DNA from: Oribacterium sp. oral taxon 078 str. F0262 | GTDB taxonomy: Bacteria > Bacillota > Clostridia > Lachnospirales > Lachnospiraceae | Assembly (NCBI RefSeq): GCF_000160135.1 | Contig: NZ_GG729933.1 | Span: 564,816-628,815, forward strand | DNA: 64,000 bases | Direction of reading: 5' to 3' | In this document: piece after piece, positions 8,488 to 17,127 of the stretch | Layout: every line of letters begins with the position of its first letter | Position numbering within the stretch: the first letter of the stretch is position 1 | The notes under the pieces: generated by a model | Database searches by the model: none | What the model saw: the letters and a program-made list of their open reading frames with translations, nothing else | Told to the model about the DNA's origin: nothing | Translations under genes and position numbers: made by a program

Positions 8488-9480
8488 ATGATGACGATTT
8501 ATGATATCGCGAGAGAGGCCGGCGTCGCGGCGAGTACAGTCTCCCGCGTCGTAAATGGGAAGCCGGGGGTGAAGGAGGAGACGCGCCGGAGGATCCTGGC
8601 TCTGCTGGAAAAGTATCATTACAGCCCGGATGTCGCCGCGCGGGGGCTGGTAAAGCAGTCCACGAGGATGGTCGGCATCCTGATCGAGGACATCCGCGTC
8701 AGTCATCATATTGAGAGCGCCTTTGTGATCGAGCAGGAGCTGACGAAGCGGGGCTACTGCTCGATCATCATGGGGGCCGGTGCGGAGGAAGAGAAAAAGC
8801 TGGAGAGCATCCGGCTCGTTGAGCAGCGCCGTGTGGAGGGAGTGGCTCTCATCGGCTCCATGTTTAGCGGGGAAGCGGTCCAAAGGGGAATCGAGAGCTA
8901 TCTTTCGGGGATTCCGGTCGTGCTGGTCAATGCTTATATGGAGCTTCCGAATGTCTCCGGCGTCGTGATCGACGAGGAGAAGGGGGTGGAGAGCTGTATG
9001 GAGCTTCTTCACGGGAGAGGGAGAAAGAGGATCGCCTTTGTTACAGATCAAGAGACGCCCTCCAATCGGAGGAAGCTTGAGGGGTATCGGAGGAAGTGCC
9101 GGGAATACGGCCTGAATCCGGAGCCGCTCATCTACCGGGTTGGGGAACGCTCCGTGGAGGAGGGGCGCCGGATGACGGAGCGCCTTCTCACAGAGCATCC
9201 GGAGACGGATGGGATCCTGTATTCCATCGATCTGATCGCAGCGGGCGGAGTCCGGGCCGCTGTGGATAAGGGCTATAAGCTGCCGGAGAAGCTGGCGTTG
9301 ATGGGGATCGACAACAGCATCTATGGGGAGATGTGCAATCCGAAGCTTTCGACACTGGATAACAGGAGGTACGATTCCAGCGTGATCGCGGCGGAGCTTC
9401 TCAGGCTCGGAATGGAGGAGGGGATCCGAAGTCAGCGAAGGCTGCTGCCGTGCAGGATCCTGGAGCGGGAGACGACGTAG
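8488..9480 (+). CDS. LacI-family transcriptional regulator
   Basis: 330 residues from ATG 8488, with GCAGGGG just upstream; ATG 8491 and GTG 8482 are alternatives. The first 50 residues are a LacI helix-turn-helix and hinge ('TIYDIAREAGVAASTVSRVV', then 'YSPDVAARGL'). The rest is a periplasmic-binding-protein-like effector domain ending in the LacI 'LMGIDNSIYGEMCNPKLSTLDN' block. It probably binds a sugar or sugar acid and controls a nearby catabolic locus such as the reductase-TRAP genes from 10.1 kb. The 20-bp palindromic array upstream could be its own operator. Confidence 0.93.
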   Translation: MMTIYDIAREAGVAASTVSRVVNGKPGVKEETRRRILALLEKYHYSPDVAARGLVKQSTRMVGILIEDIRVSHHIESAFVIEQELTKRGYCSIIMGAGAEEEKKLESIRLVEQRRVEGVALIGSMFSGEAVQRGIESYLSGIPVVLVNAYMELPNVSGVVIDEEKGVESCMELLHGRGRKRIAFVTDQETPSNRRKLEGYRRKCREYGLNPEPLIYRVGERSVEEGRRMTERLLTEHPETDGILYSIDLIAAGGVRAAVDKGYKLPEKLALMGIDNSIYGEMCNPKLSTLDNRRYDSSVIAAELLRLGMEEGIRSQRRLLPCRILERETT

Positions 9481-9564
9481 ACAGCGCCGTCCTTTTATTT
9501 TATCAGAGACAGACCTTTTCCCCTGCGGGATACTTCCGGAAATGATAAATTTAAATGTTGGTAT

Positions 9565-9606
9565 TTGCTTGCAATTGCTTGCAAAAGCTGCCGGAAAAGA
9601 TATACT
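9565..9606 (+). promoter_or_regulatory. Promoter with direct-repeat operator for the DinJ-like gene
   Basis: A -35 box TTGCAA (9579-9584) and a -10 box TATACT (9601-9606) are 16 bp apart. The -35 box is the end of a perfect direct repeat TTGCTTGCAA (9565-9574 and 9575-9584), which also contains the palindrome GCAATTGC. Position and symmetry suggest autorepression by the antitoxin encoded 24 bp downstream, as is usual for RelB/DinJ proteins. The operator role is inferred. Confidence 0.65.
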
Positions 9607-9629
9607 AAGATCAAAAGGAGGTGCCGTCC

Positions 9630-9935
9630 ATGGCAGACACAAGCGCAGTTTATGCAAGAATTGATACGAATCTGAAGAAAAACGCAGAGAGCATCCTGCA
9701 TCAGCTTGGCATTTCTCCTTCCAGTGCCATTCAGATGCTTTATAGTCAGATCGTGCTGACAAAGGGATTCCCGCTGGATTTACATCTTTCTTACGGCAAG
9801 CCGACAGCCATCGGAGGTATGAGCCGTGCTGAATTGAACGCGGAGCTTGCCAAGGGCTATGAATCTGCAAAAGCGGGAAAAAACCTCAGCGCCGATGACG
9901 TCGATCAGCTGATGAAAGAAGAATTCGATATATGA
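9630..9935 (+). CDS. RelB/DinJ-family antitoxin
   Basis: 101 residues from ATG 9630, chosen because AAAGGAGG lies at 9614-9621 with good spacing. The start 'ADTSAVYARIDTNLKKNAESILHQLGISPSSAIQMLYSQI' is the ribbon-helix-helix of DinJ/RelB antitoxins, and 'VLTKGFPLDL' follows as in DinJ. The C-terminus would neutralise a YafQ/RelE-type endoribonuclease, but no such toxin follows intact. It has its own promoter and looks like an orphan antitoxin. Confidence 0.88.
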   Translation: MADTSAVYARIDTNLKKNAESILHQLGISPSSAIQMLYSQIVLTKGFPLDLHLSYGKPTAIGGMSRAELNAELAKGYESAKAGKNLSADDVDQLMKEEFDI

Positions 9936-10107
9936 ACGAGAGCTTTCTTCATATGAGCTATTCTCCGGAAGCGGAGGAATTAGAGAAAATTAGAGAATCA
10001 GCACAAATCTACTACGGAAAGTATGTGATAAGATGCCAGAAGAATGGATTGATATAGCGATTACATTGTGCTATTATGCAGTTACAATCGATTGCGAAGA
10101 TCTTTAA
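9932..10107 (+). pseudogene. Decayed small coding region behind the DinJ-like antitoxin
   Basis: An ATGA overlap starts a 41-residue frame (9932-10057, 'MNESFLHMSYSPEAEELEKI' onward) that stops at TAG. In another frame a second fragment continues (10033-10107, 'MPEEWIDIAITLCYYAVTID' onward). Base use is AT-richer than the surroundings. Position and coupling are those expected for the toxin gene, but the peptide does not show RelE/YafQ motifs that I can recognise. It is either a frameshifted remnant or two tiny genes. I favour a remnant. Confidence 0.4.
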
Positions 10108-10141
10108 TATGGGATAAATTCCGGGATAAAAGGGGAGAGAG

Positions 10142-11146
10142 ATGCTGAGACTTCGTTTTCAGGAGCTGAGGGACGAATTTCAGAGGGTTCTTGTCGGCAG
10201 AGGCTTTTCGGAAGAAAATGCCGGGAGGGCCGCACAGATTTTTGCGGAGAACAGCCTGGATGGGGTGTACAGTCATGGTGTCAACCGCTTCCCGCGGGTC
10301 ATCTCGTATTTGGATCAGGGGGAGATCGATCCGAAGGCATCCGCGGACTGCGAGCTTCGCTTCGGCGCGCTGGAGAGATGGAACGGGAACCGGGGTCTGG
10401 GACCGCTGAATGCAAGGCTTGCGATGGAGAGGGCCTGTGAGATCGCGGGAGAGTACGGCATCGGCATGGTGGCTCTTAGGAACAATAACCACTGGATGCG
10501 CGGCGGAAGCTACGGCCGGCAGGCGGCAGAGGCGGGCTTCATCGGGATCTGCTGGTCAAATACGATGCCGAATATGCCCGCCTGGGGCGGAAAAGAGCGA
10601 AGGATCGGAAATAATCCGCTGATCCTGGCATTTCCGAAAAGTGACGGGGCACATATCGTCGTGGACTGCGCGCTCTCCCAGTTTTCCTATGGGAAGCTGG
10701 AGGAGGCGAGGCAGAAGGGGGCCATGCTTTCGGTCCCGGGCGGCTATGATGAGGAGGGACGTCTCACAAGAGACCCGGCGGCGATCGAGAAGAGCTGGAG
10801 AGTGCTTCCGATCGGCTGCTGGAAGGGATCGGGGCTTTCGATCCTTTTGGATCTCATCGCGACAGCGATGAGCAGCGGAAATTCCGTCCGGGAGATCGGA
10901 GAGCTTTCCTCAGAGACTGGCCTGTCCCAGATCCTGATCGCGATGGACCCGCGAAAGCTCTGCGGAGAAAAGAGCACGGATCAGATCGCGGAGGAGCTGG
11001 TGAAGGATCTTCGGAGCTCGACGCCTCTTGCGCCGGGCGGGCAGGTATTCTATCCGGGGGAGCGGGAGCGGATCCGGAGGAGGGAGAACAGCGAGCACGG
11101 AATCCCGGTGCTGGAAGAGGTCTGGGAGCAGATCAAGGCACTGTAG
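10142..11146 (+). CDS. Ldh-family NAD(P)-dependent 2-ketoacid reductase (YiaK/DlgD-like)
   Basis: 334 residues of the malate/L-sulfolactate/L-lactate dehydrogenase family, which is distinct from classical LDH. 'SLDGVYSHGVNRFPRVISYL' holds the catalytic histidine, and 'GIGMVALRNNNHWMRGGSYGRQA' and 'CWSNTMPNMPAWGG' are family blocks. YiaK reduces 2,3-diketo-L-gulonate in E. coli, next to the TRAP transporter YiaMNO. Here too a TRAP transporter follows, supporting reduction of an imported sugar-acid or keto-acid. The start ATG 10142 follows AAAGGGGAGAGAG. The exact substrate is unknown. Confidence 0.9.
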   Translation: MLRLRFQELRDEFQRVLVGRGFSEENAGRAAQIFAENSLDGVYSHGVNRFPRVISYLDQGEIDPKASADCELRFGALERWNGNRGLGPLNARLAMERACEIAGEYGIGMVALRNNNHWMRGGSYGRQAAEAGFIGICWSNTMPNMPAWGGKERRIGNNPLILAFPKSDGAHIVVDCALSQFSYGKLEEARQKGAMLSVPGGYDEEGRLTRDPAAIEKSWRVLPIGCWKGSGLSILLDLIATAMSSGNSVREIGELSSETGLSQILIAMDPRKLCGEKSTDQIAEELVKDLRSSTPLAPGGQVFYPGERERIRRRENSEHGIPVLEEVWEQIKAL

Positions 11147-11206
11147 TATAAGACACAAGCATACGGCAGCCGGCGAGAGACGGCAAAGACAGATCAAGGG
11201 GGGACT

Positions 11207-12268
11207 ATGAAAAAGAGATTGGCACTTCTACTGGCGGGGATCCTGGCAGCGGTATCCCTCGTATCCTGCGGCAGCGCGGGGGGAAGCGGCAGCAGCGCAG
11301 CGGATAAGGCGTCCTCTGCGGACAGCGGGGCGAAGCTGAATCTGATCATCGCTTCGAATCAGACTTCGGAGGAGAATCCGTATTCTCTTGGCATGGATAA
11401 GTTCAAGGAGGTGGTGGAGGAGAAGTCCGGAGGTAAGATTTCGGTCACGGTCCACAAGGGGACGCTTGGAGAGAACGAGTCCGAGCTTGTGGAGAAGCTC
11501 GAGATGGGGGCTGCGAATATGATCGTCGTCTCTCCGGGCTTTATGACCGGGATCGGCGTGCCGGAGGTGGACATCTTCTCTTTGAACTATCTTTTCAAGA
11601 GCTTTGAGCACTGGGAGGCCGCGCTCGACGGGGAGTTCGGCGCGAGGATGAAGGAGGTCGTGAAGGAGAAGACGGGAAACAATTTCAGGATCCTGTCCTA
11701 CTGGAGCTCCTCCGTCCGAGACTATTACGGAAAGAAGCCGATCAAGACCCCCGCGGATCTGAAGGGGATGACGATTCGGACCCAGTCCTCCAAGGTGCAG
11801 CAGGATTTCTGGAAGGGCTGCGGGGCCGTGCCGACCTCGGTGGCATGGGGAGAGCTCTATCAGGCGCTTCAGCAGGGCGTCGTAGATTCTGCGGAAAATG
11901 ACTATACCTCCCTGATGCTGAAGGATCATCACAAGACCGAAAACGGTCACTATATCTGCGAGACACATCATGACTACACCACGCGCCTCCTTCTGATGAA
12001 CGGAAACTTCTACGACGGCCTGAGCGAGGAGCAGAAGGGCTGGATCGATGAGGCTGTCGAGGCCTGCACGAAGGAGGAGAGAGAGGTAGTCTACCGCATG
12101 TTCAAGGAGTCCAAGGAGAAGGTGATCGCGGACGGCGCGGAGGTGACGCCCTTTGAGGAGATGGATATCGATGCCTTCCGGGCGATCGCGATTCCGATTC
12201 AGGACAGCTTCGCGGCGGACAACAATATGAAGGCGGAGCTTGAAATGGTCCGAAAAGCGGAAAAGTAA
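11207..12268 (+). CDS. dctP: TRAP transporter substrate-binding lipoprotein DctP
   Basis: 353 residues with a lipoprotein signal peptide whose lipobox is LVSC (C21), so it is tethered outside the membrane as in Gram-positives. The body is a DctP/SiaP fold, with the conserved region 'KPIKTPADLKGMTIRTQSSK' and the arginine at RTQ that usually holds the substrate carboxylate. It feeds the DctQ and DctM subunits that follow. AAGGGGGGACT precedes the ATG. A hairpin at 12303-12322 lies between this gene and dctQ. The ligand should be an organic acid. Confidence 0.92.
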   Translation: MKKRLALLLAGILAAVSLVSCGSAGGSGSSAADKASSADSGAKLNLIIASNQTSEENPYSLGMDKFKEVVEEKSGGKISVTVHKGTLGENESELVEKLEMGAANMIVVSPGFMTGIGVPEVDIFSLNYLFKSFEHWEAALDGEFGARMKEVVKEKTGNNFRILSYWSSSVRDYYGKKPIKTPADLKGMTIRTQSSKVQQDFWKGCGAVPTSVAWGELYQALQQGVVDSAENDYTSLMLKDHHKTENGHYICETHHDYTTRLLLMNGNFYDGLSEEQKGWIDEAVEACTKEEREVVYRMFKESKEKVIADGAEVTPFEEMDIDAFRAIAIPIQDSFAADNNMKAELEMVRKAEK

Positions 12269-12302
12269 GCATCTCCATAAAAGGATCATTTCCGTGCATA
12301 GA

Positions 12303-12322
12303 AGTCTGCCGTCAGGCGGACT
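12303..12322 (+). repeat. Solo REP-like hairpin between dctP and dctQ
   Basis: AGTCTGCC (12303-12310) pairs with GGCGGACT (12315-12322), with one G-T pair. It is flanked by GAAG and CGGAGCG, as in repeat unit A at 1.8, 24.1 and 62.6 kb. It sits 35 bp after the binding-protein stop, where mRNA-stabilising or attenuating hairpins separate highly expressed binding-protein genes from permease genes. That role is inferred. Confidence 0.75.
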
Positions 12323-12364
12323 CGGAGCGGAGCTGTTCGCTTCTGTTTCGATGAGAGGAATGTG

Positions 12365-12847
12365 ATGAAAAAAGCAATTCAGATCCTCGAGAAGGTGCAG
12401 ATCGGAGTCGGTGCCGCCTTTCTCTTTCTCTTTTTGCTCACGGTGGTCGTGCAGATGCTTTCCCGCTATCTCGGGATCGCGGCGACCTGGACAGAGGATG
12501 TCTCCATGTATTCCTTTATCTGGGCCGTGTTTATGGGGGCCGGTGCGATGGTCTATGAGAAGAGGCACTTTGCGTTCAGCTCTCTCTCCGGAGCGCTGAA
12601 AAGTGAGCGGGCGAAGCTCCTTCTGGAGATCATAATCTCCGCCGCAATATTGCTCTTTTCCCTGTGGATGGTCTACTACGGCATACGGATCACAAGGCAG
12701 TTTTGGAACTATACCTGGGTCAATATCCCCTCCTTTAAGAGGGGACCGACCTGGCTCTGCCTGCCGCTCTCCGGACTGAGCGCGTCGATCTATACCATAG
12801 CACAGATCGCGGAGAATGTCGGGAAGCTTGCGAAAGGAGAGAAGTAG
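12365..12847 (+). CDS. dctQ: TRAP transporter small permease DctQ
   Basis: 160 residues with four membrane segments. 'TWTEDVSMYSFIWAVFMGAGAMVYEKRHF' is the conserved E-x-R/W block of DctQ subunits. The start ATG 12365 has GATGAGAGG upstream; GTG 12362 is an alternative. Its TAG stop abuts the ATG of dctM, which indicates coupled synthesis of the two membrane subunits. It is the scaffold subunit of the sodium-driven TRAP transporter. Confidence 0.9.
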   Translation: MKKAIQILEKVQIGVGAAFLFLFLLTVVVQMLSRYLGIAATWTEDVSMYSFIWAVFMGAGAMVYEKRHFAFSSLSGALKSERAKLLLEIIISAAILLFSLWMVYYGIRITRQFWNYTWVNIPSFKRGPTWLCLPLSGLSASIYTIAQIAENVGKLAKGEK

Positions 12848-14134
12848 ATGGCGGTCCTTCTGGTGCTTGTATTTATCGTCTGCATCGCGATCGGGGTCCC
12901 GATCTGCTATGGACTTGGGCTGGTATCCTTTCTGGGGATCTGCTCCCTCCCCGCGATTCCGAATACGGTGGTTTTCACCAAGATGTTCAATGGGCTGAAC
13001 AGCTTTACCCTGCTCGCGGTGCCCCTTTTCATCCTGGCGGCGAATCTGATGAATGAGGGGGAGATCACGGAGAAGCTGATCGACTGCTGCAATGCATTGG
13101 TCGGACATTTCCGGGGAGGGCTCGCCTATTCCAATATCCTGGTATCCATGATTTTCGCCGGAATCTCCGGCTCCTCCCAGGCGGACACCGCCGGCGTCGG
13201 AAAGATCTTTATCCCCGCGATGGAAAAGCAGGGCTATGACAAGGGGACCTCGGTCGGCGTCACGGCGGCCTCCTCCACCTTGGGCTCCATCATCCCGCCG
13301 AGCATCACGATGGTCGTCTACGCGGGGATCGCGAATGTGAGCACCGGAGCGCTCTTTATGACAGGCATCCTCCCGGGCATCCTGCTCGGGCTTGCGATGA
13401 TGGCGGTGGTGCGCTTCTATTCCAAGAGGAAGAACTTTCCGAAGTCGGAGAGGGTCCCGATCCGCGCCGCTTTAAAGCTCCTGTTTCGCTCCATGCCGGC
13501 CCTTCTGACCCCGATCATCCTGATCGGCGGCATCGTGTCCGGGCTCTTTACACCGACAGAGTCCGCGGCGTTTGCCTGCATGTATGCGCTGCTTGTGGGG
13601 ATCTTTTTCTATCGGACGATCCGGCTCCAAAAGCTCCCGGGAATCCTCGTGGAGACAATGAAGATGTCCTCCCTCTCCCTCTTTGCGCTTGCGACCGCAA
13701 ACGCCTTAGGGGAGCTGCTCAGCTATTATCAGCTGAATGTGATGGTGCAGAACTTTTTCCTCGGGCTCGCCGGAGGCAGGCTGATCTTTCTCCTCGTGGT
13801 TGTGCTCTTCTTCCTTTTCATAGGCACCTTTATGGACGCGGTGCCGGCGATGATCCTCTTCGTGCCGATCATCCTTCCGTCCGCGACGGCGCTCGGCATC
13901 AGTCCGATCATTCTCGGTCTCATTATCGTTGTGACGCTGGCGCTCGGACTGGTGACGCCTCCGTACGGGCTCTGCCTTCTGCTCGCGTCCTCCATCAGCG
14001 GCATCCGGATCGAGGACGCGTTTCGGGGCACACTTCCCTACTTTCTCTCCTCCCTGGCGGTGCTTTTGCTTCTGATTCTCTTCCCGGAGATCTGGCTTTC
14101 GATCCCGTCGGCACTCTTCCCGGGGCTTTTCTGA
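12848..14134 (+). CDS. dctM: TRAP transporter large permease DctM
   Basis: 428 residues with about 12 membrane segments and a near-standard length for DctM. Family blocks include 'FAGISGSSQADTAGVGKIFIPAM', 'GSIIPPSITMVVYAGIAN' and 'SGLFTPTESAAFACMYALLV'. It forms the ion-coupled translocation path for the substrate captured by DctP. It starts directly at the DctQ stop and is followed 16 bp later by the AEC carrier gene. Confidence 0.94.
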   Translation: MAVLLVLVFIVCIAIGVPICYGLGLVSFLGICSLPAIPNTVVFTKMFNGLNSFTLLAVPLFILAANLMNEGEITEKLIDCCNALVGHFRGGLAYSNILVSMIFAGISGSSQADTAGVGKIFIPAMEKQGYDKGTSVGVTAASSTLGSIIPPSITMVVYAGIANVSTGALFMTGILPGILLGLAMMAVVRFYSKRKNFPKSERVPIRAALKLLFRSMPALLTPIILIGGIVSGLFTPTESAAFACMYALLVGIFFYRTIRLQKLPGILVETMKMSSLSLFALATANALGELLSYYQLNVMVQNFFLGLAGGRLIFLLVVVLFFLFIGTFMDAVPAMILFVPIILPSATALGISPIILGLIIVVTLALGLVTPPYGLCLLLASSISGIRIEDAFRGTLPYFLSSLAVLLLLILFPEIWLSIPSALFPGLF

Positions 14135-14150
14135 GAGGGGGAAATAGAGG

Positions 14151-15068
14151 ATGGGGGTTGCGGCGACGCTGACAAAGGCTTTTTGCTTTATCGGCATCAT
14201 ACTGCTGGGGATCACGCTTCGGAGGATCGGCTTCTTCCGTGAGGAGGATTTTCCGCTTCTGTCGAAGATCGTGTTAAAGATCACGCTTCCGGCGGCGATC
14301 GCTGCGAACTTTGCCAATAAGGAGATCGATCCCGGGATGCTGAGCCTCTGCCTCCTCGGCTTTCTGGGCGGTGTGCTCTATATCCTGCTCGCGTTTCTTC
14401 TCAATGCAAAGAACGGCCGGGAAAAAAGAGCCTTTGCAGTGATGAACCTGCCGAGCTACAATATCGGGAACTTTACCCTGCCCTTTGTGCAGAGCTTTCT
14501 CGGCCCGACGGGCGTGATCGTCACAAGCCTTTTTGACGCGGGAAATGCGGTGATCGGCCTGGGCGGGTCGTACAGCATCGCGGACCTTGTATTAAACGGA
14601 GGAGGGCATTTCTCTCCGAAGAAGATTCTGAAGAAATTATTTTGCTCTCTTCCCTTTGACGTCTACCTTTTGATGACGCTGCTCTCGCTTTCTCATATCC
14701 ATGTCCCGGCGGCGCTCTGTGACTTCGCCTCTTTGATCGGGAGCGGCAATGCCTTTCTCGCGATGCTGATGATCGGCGTGGGCTTTCACATTTCGGGAGG
14801 CGGGGAAAAGACCGCACTGCTCATCCGTCTGATCGCCGTGCGCTACGCTGTGGCGCTGCTTCTTTCGCTCGGCTTTTATTTTCTGCTTCCCTTTGCGCGG
14901 GAGGTACGGCAGACCCTGTGCATCCTGGCCTTTGCTCCGATCGGCTCCACAGCGCCGGCCTTCAGCTCGGAGCTCAAGCTGGACCCGGGGCTCTCCAGCG
15001 CGATCAACTCGATTTCGATGCTGTGCAGTATTCTGTGCATCGTGTGCGCACTGCTTCTTGTGCTGTGA
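14151..15068 (+). CDS. AEC-family (auxin efflux carrier/malonate-type) transporter
   Basis: 305 residues with about ten membrane segments of the auxin efflux carrier family (MleP/MdcF relatives that carry malate or malonate). 'LPSYNIGNFTLPFVQSFLG' and 'APIGSTAPAFSSELKLDPGL' are its two repeat blocks. GAGGGGGAAATAGAGG precedes the ATG. Placed behind the TRAP genes, it may export a product acid or work as an exchanger. The following 272 bp (15069-15340) hold no gene that I can support. Confidence 0.88.
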   Translation: MGVAATLTKAFCFIGIILLGITLRRIGFFREEDFPLLSKIVLKITLPAAIAANFANKEIDPGMLSLCLLGFLGGVLYILLAFLLNAKNGREKRAFAVMNLPSYNIGNFTLPFVQSFLGPTGVIVTSLFDAGNAVIGLGGSYSIADLVLNGGGHFSPKKILKKLFCSLPFDVYLLMTLLSLSHIHVPAALCDFASLIGSGNAFLAMLMIGVGFHISGGGEKTALLIRLIAVRYAVALLLSLGFYFLLPFAREVRQTLCILAFAPIGSTAPAFSSELKLDPGLSSAINSISMLCSILCIVCALLLVL

Positions 15069-15340
15069 TTTGGGGGGGGAGGATCAGAGAATGGATGCCG
15101 CTTCCCGTGCTGTGATTTCCGGCCCGGCAGGGGAAATACCCAAAGCATCCGATTCCGGAATCAAAGCCGTGCCGCCGTGTGCCTGTACGCAGGCCATCCG
15201 CTGCGGCGAACGGCTCTACATTATCATGAAGATAAGTCCCCGCGTAAAAGTAAGGGGCAGACGAGGAGAAGCTGTCCCGCGCTTGGGTGCCCGGCCGGCG
15301 AAAAACGGCAGGGAAACGCGGCAGCAGAGAGGAGAAAACT

Positions 15341-16030
15341 ATGCAGACAGTATATGATTTAGGGATGGGGCTTCGGCTTGTGGATCTTTCCAAGCTCGTG
15401 GATCCCGCTTCGGAGAGCCGGAGATGCAGGCTGGACCGCTTCAATACCGGCGGACCGATCCCGGATTTTCACACGAATCTCGATATCATGTCCCATCTTG
15501 GGACGCACGCGGAGTGCCCGTATCATCACGATGAGAGCTGGCCGGATGTGACGGAGGTCCCGCTGGACCGCTTTATGGGGCGGGGCGTCTATGTGAATTT
15601 CGGGGAGAGCATCGCGCCGAACGGACATATCGGCGCGGCGGATCTCGATCGCTTCGGCGCAAAGCTTCGGGAGGGAGACATTGCCATCATCGACTCCTCC
15701 TATAAGCTGAATCCGTTCACAAAGGACAGCAATACCGAGCTCGACAAGAGGCTCTTTGTCAATGCGGAGACGGCGGAGTGGTTCCGCGAGAGGAGGGTAA
15801 AGGCGGTCGGCTTCGGGGACGGGGTTTCCATAGAGAACTGCAATGAGGATGTGAAGCCCTTCCATGATATCCTGCTCGCGGAGAACATCATTTTCATCGA
15901 GGTGCTGAAAAATCTGGAGGAATTAAAACAGGATGTTTTCTTCCTCTCCTTTACGGCGCTTCCGATCAAGGGACTGGACTCCAGTCCGGTCCATGCCTAT
16001 GCGATCGAGGGACTCGCGGAGTTTTCGTAA
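15341..16030 (+). CDS. Cyclase-family metal-dependent hydrolase
   Basis: 229 residues from ATG 15341, selected by AGAGAGGAGAA upstream. 'MSHLGTHAECPYHH' is the His-x-Gly-Thr-His metal-binding signature of the cyclase family (PF04199; kynurenine formamidase and isatin hydrolase relatives), with glutamate where aspartate is more usual. Members hydrolyse amide, lactone or cyclic bonds. In this locus it may open a lactone or hydrolyse an amide of the imported acid. The substrate is not deducible. Confidence 0.85.
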   Translation: MQTVYDLGMGLRLVDLSKLVDPASESRRCRLDRFNTGGPIPDFHTNLDIMSHLGTHAECPYHHDESWPDVTEVPLDRFMGRGVYVNFGESIAPNGHIGAADLDRFGAKLREGDIAIIDSSYKLNPFTKDSNTELDKRLFVNAETAEWFRERRVKAVGFGDGVSIENCNEDVKPFHDILLAENIIFIEVLKNLEELKQDVFFLSFTALPIKGLDSSPVHAYAIEGLAEFS

Positions 16031-16123
16031 GAGACCATAAGAGATCCGCGGGAAAGGAAAAAGAGCGGTCCGCCCCGGGGATGCGGCGGAGAAATATATG
16101 ATCTTACAGGGAGGGGGATTTCC

Positions 16124-17053
16124 ATGCGGATAGCGGTGATCGGCGCGGGAGCGATGGGCTCTGTCTACGGGGGACTGCTGTCAGAGAGGAATGAGGTCTG
16201 GCTCATCGACAGCCGAAGCGAGCTGGTGGAGAGGATCCGGGAGGAGGGGCTCCTTATCGAGGAAGAGGGAAGCAGCAGGCTTTACCGCCCGAGGGCGTCT
16301 CTGAGCGCGGAGGGACTCCCGGAGATGGACCTTGTGATCCTCTTCGTGAAGGCCTTTTCCTCTGAAGAGGCGCTCCGGAAGAACCGAAAGCTGATCGGGA
16401 AGGGGACGCGGCTTCTGAGCCTGCAAAATGGCTCCGGGCACGAGGAAATCCTCGGGAAGTTCGCGGAGAGGGAGCGGATCATCATCGGAACGACGGAGGA
16501 CAATGGGGCAGTGCTCGGGCTCGGGCATGTCCGCCGAGGGGGAGGCGGAAAGACCAATGTCGGCATGCTCTGTGAGGATCGGGAGGCTTTCCTCCCGAGG
16601 CTGAAGGAGAGCTTCGATGCCTGCGGCTTTTCCGTCCGCATCTATGGGAATATTCAGCAGTTGATCTGGGATAAGCTCTTTATCAACAGCTCTCTGAGCG
16701 CCGTGACCGGAATTTTGCAGGTGAAGATGGGCTATATCAGTGCCAATGAGCATGCATGGAATTTGTGCTGCGCTTTGATCCATGAGGCGGCGGAAGCGGC
16801 CCGCGCTTTGGGCCTTTGCGCGGAGGAGGAAGAGATCCGGGAGAGGGTCAGAAGAACCTCCCTGAGCTCTCCGGGGGGGATCACCTCGATCTGCGCTGAT
16901 CTAAGAGACGGAAGAAGGACCGAGGTGGATACGATCAGCGGCTCTGTCGTCCGCGCCGCACAGAGGCTCGGCATCGAGGTCCCGTGCCAGCGCTTTGTCG
17001 TGGACATGATTCACGCCATGGAGGAGAGAGGGTGTCAGGCGGGTTCTCTTTGA
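16124..17053 (+). CDS. Ketopantoate reductase-like dehydrogenase (ApbA/PanE family)
   Basis: 309 residues. The N-terminal Rossmann motif 'MRIAVIGAGAMGSVYGG' binds NADPH. 'WDKLFINSSLSAVTGIL' contains the lysine and asparagine used in catalysis by PanE, and the C-terminal domain has the PanE helical bundle with 'TEVDTISGSVVRAAQRLGI'. PanE makes pantoate for CoA, but paralogs in catabolic loci reduce other 2-keto acids. Here it follows the hydrolase and transporters, so a catabolic role is equally likely. AGGGAGGGGG precedes the ATG. Confidence 0.88.
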   Translation: MRIAVIGAGAMGSVYGGLLSERNEVWLIDSRSELVERIREEGLLIEEEGSSRLYRPRASLSAEGLPEMDLVILFVKAFSSEEALRKNRKLIGKGTRLLSLQNGSGHEEILGKFAERERIIIGTTEDNGAVLGLGHVRRGGGGKTNVGMLCEDREAFLPRLKESFDACGFSVRIYGNIQQLIWDKLFINSSLSAVTGILQVKMGYISANEHAWNLCCALIHEAAEAARALGLCAEEEEIRERVRRTSLSSPGGITSICADLRDGRRTEVDTISGSVVRAAQRLGIEVPCQRFVVDMIHAMEERGCQAGSL

Positions 17054-17102
17054 GCTTATAGTAAGTAAGGGTACGAGCAACCACACAGCTTCCCTCTTCT
17101 TG

Positions 17103-17127
17103 AACGGTTCGGAATTTCCGAACCGTT
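17103..17127. terminator. Perfect 25-bp palindrome, possible terminator
   Basis: AACGGTTCGGAA (17103-17114) and TTCCGAACCGTT (17116-17127) are perfect complements around one central T. It lies 50 bp after the PanE-like stop. The downstream tract (GATTTCTCG) is weak for an intrinsic terminator, so an operator for the next gene is a fair alternative. The rest of 17054-17349 shows no gene. Confidence 0.5.

Noticed and set aside
11228-13108. 626-codon minus-strand frame opposite the TRAP genes
   Set aside because: It is antisense to dctP, dctQ and dctM, which have clear family motifs. The product is His/Arg/Asp-rich as expected from the complement of GC-rich codons.
17103-17127. tRNA-like T-arm (GGTTCGGAA)
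   Set aside because: The sequence is a perfect palindrome, and no acceptor or anticodon arms surround it.
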